Positions 6,253-7,061 of a stretch of 7,061 nucleotides of DNA are shown piece after piece. The notes below the pieces were generated by a model that was given only the letters and a program-made list of their open reading frames with translations, did not search any database and was not told the origin of the DNA. Source of the DNA: JBLHKW01 sp047618565 (lineage in GTDB: Bacteria > Planctomycetota > UBA1135 > GCA-002686595); NCBI GenBank assembly GCA_047618565.1, contig JBLHKW010000207.1:1-7061 (forward strand), in the 5' to 3' direction. The position numbers and the translations under genes were made by a program. Position 1 is the first letter of the stretch. Each line of letters starts with the position of its first letter.

Positions 6253-7061
6253 ATGCCCACCCGGCCCGAGCCCCAGGAAGTCGTCGCGCCCCTGCCCGAG
6301 GCGTTCAATCTCTGTTCGTACTTCCTCGACCGCAACCTCGAGGAAGGCCGGGCGGACAAGGTCGCCGTGATCTGTGGCGACGAACGCCGCACCTACGGCC
6401 AGATCGCAGCGCGCACGCGGCGCCTGACCGCAGCCTTGCGCGACCTCGGGCTGCGCGCCGAGGAGCGCGTCCTGATCGTGCTGCCGGACGGGATCGAATT
6501 CGTGGAGACCTGGTTCGCGACCCTGCGCGCGGGCGGCGTGTTCGCGATGGTCAACCCGCTCCAGAAGTCCGAGTCTCTGGCCTACACGATCGAGTACGTG
6601 AAGCCGCGCATCGTGGTCGCGCACGCGAGCGTGCTCGCGGAGATCGGCGCGGTCGCTGAAGCTTCGCGCTTTGCCGAGCACCTGGTCGTCGTCGGCGGCG
6701 AGCACGGAGAGGCGCTGGCCTACGAGCAGCTGCTGGAAGCGCAACCCGCAGAGCCCGATGCGGGCTTCGTGGAGCCCACCGGGCCCGACGACCTGGCCGG
6801 ATGGTTGTTCACGTCGGGATCGACGGGCAAGCCCAAGGCCTGTGTCCACACCCATGGGGACTTCGCCTACTCGACCGAGACCTATGCCCTGCAGGTCGCC
6901 GGCTATCGTGAAGACGACATCTGCGTCTCCGTGCCCAAGCTGTTCTTCGGCTATGCGACCGGGACCAACCTGATGTTCCCGTTCCGCGTGGGCGCACAGG
7001 TGATCCTGTTCCCGGGCCGCTCGACCGCCGATGAGCTGCTGGATCAGATCGAGCGCCACCG
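6253..7061 (+). CDS. Benzoate-CoA ligase family acyl-CoA synthetase, 5' part
   Basis: This is the first 269 codons of an AMP-forming acid-CoA ligase (ANL superfamily) that runs off the window; full-length members have about 510-550 residues. The enzyme would adenylate a carboxylate with ATP and transfer it to coenzyme A in the cytoplasm. The P-loop LFTSGSTGKPKA (185-196) is intact, and the early RVLIVLPDGIEFVETWFATLRAGG segment (72-95) is typical. KLFFGYATGTNLMFPFRVGA (229-248) matches the benzoate-CoA ligase subgroup, where it lines the acid pocket, so an aromatic acid such as benzoate or a relative is the likeliest substrate. The specificity-determining C-terminal half is not visible. The ATG at 6253 is preceded by GGTAGG about 8 bases upstream. 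It starts 49 bases after the lipoprotein gene, possibly with its own promoter. Confidence 0.9.
   Translation, partial: MPTRPEPQEVVAPLPEAFNLCSYFLDRNLEEGRADKVAVICGDERRTYGQIAARTRRLTAALRDLGLRAEERVLIVLPDGIEFVETWFATLRAGGVFAMVNPLQKSESLAYTIEYVKPRIVVAHASVLAEIGAVAEASRFAEHLVVVGGEHGEALAYEQLLEAQPAEPDAGFVEPTGPDDLAGWLFTSGSTGKPKACVHTHGDFAYSTETYALQVAGYREDDICVSVPKLFFGYATGTNLMFPFRVGAQVILFPGRSTADELLDQIERH

Noticed and set aside
6214..7059. 281-codon open frame on the minus strand
   Set aside because: It is a shadow of the acyl-CoA ligase gene, whose P-loop and subgroup motifs are clear on the plus strand.
1..7061. A new defence or biosynthetic system
   Set aside because: The genes lie in at least three separate transcription units with no shared theme, no nuclease, helicase or toxin-antitoxin pair, and no assembly-line enzymes.

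Overview
This GC-rich window has dense coding on both strands. It appears to be chromosomal DNA from an environmental bacterium. Two features suggest Planctomycetota: a long secreted protein of two parallel beta-helix modules with GGGIY repeats and a DIGAFE-type end, and a Calx-beta/pre-peptidase lipoprotein. Start codons mostly lack a strong Shine-Dalgarno sequence, which fits that phylum. Myxococcota or related lineages remain possible, and the sequence alone does not settle it.

Layout. Positions 1-87 hold the 3' tail of a plus-strand gene whose TGA overlaps the TTG start of a dienelactone hydrolase family gene (84-848). A protein kinase-fold gene follows 20 bases later (869-1735); it has lost the ATP-anchoring lysine and other key residues and looks like a pseudokinase. 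These three genes are probably one transcription unit. A long inverted repeat with two 28-base arms (1758-1838) fills the gap to the convergent minus-strand beta-helix gene (1842-4334).

The stretch 4335-5195 contains no intact gene. It lies between the start of the beta-helix gene and the start of a plus-strand lipoprotein gene, so those two are divergently transcribed. It holds a candidate promoter for the beta-helix gene, a 155-base inverted repeat whose ends are each palindromic, a strong hairpin, the last ~80 codons of an IS5-type transposase, and two imperfect sequences that could be the ends of that decayed insertion sequence.

The lipoprotein gene (5196-6203) encodes an exported Calx-beta plus PPC protein. 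It is followed after 49 bases by the 5' part of an acyl-CoA synthetase of the benzoate-CoA ligase type (6253 to the window edge).

The hydrolase and the CoA ligase could both belong to aromatic or carboxylic acid metabolism, but they are far apart and not in one operon, so a shared pathway is only a guess. The most interesting points are the degenerate kinase beside a hydrolase, the long convergent inverted repeat, and the layered repeat and IS debris at 4379-5095. I did not find a clear new multi-gene system.
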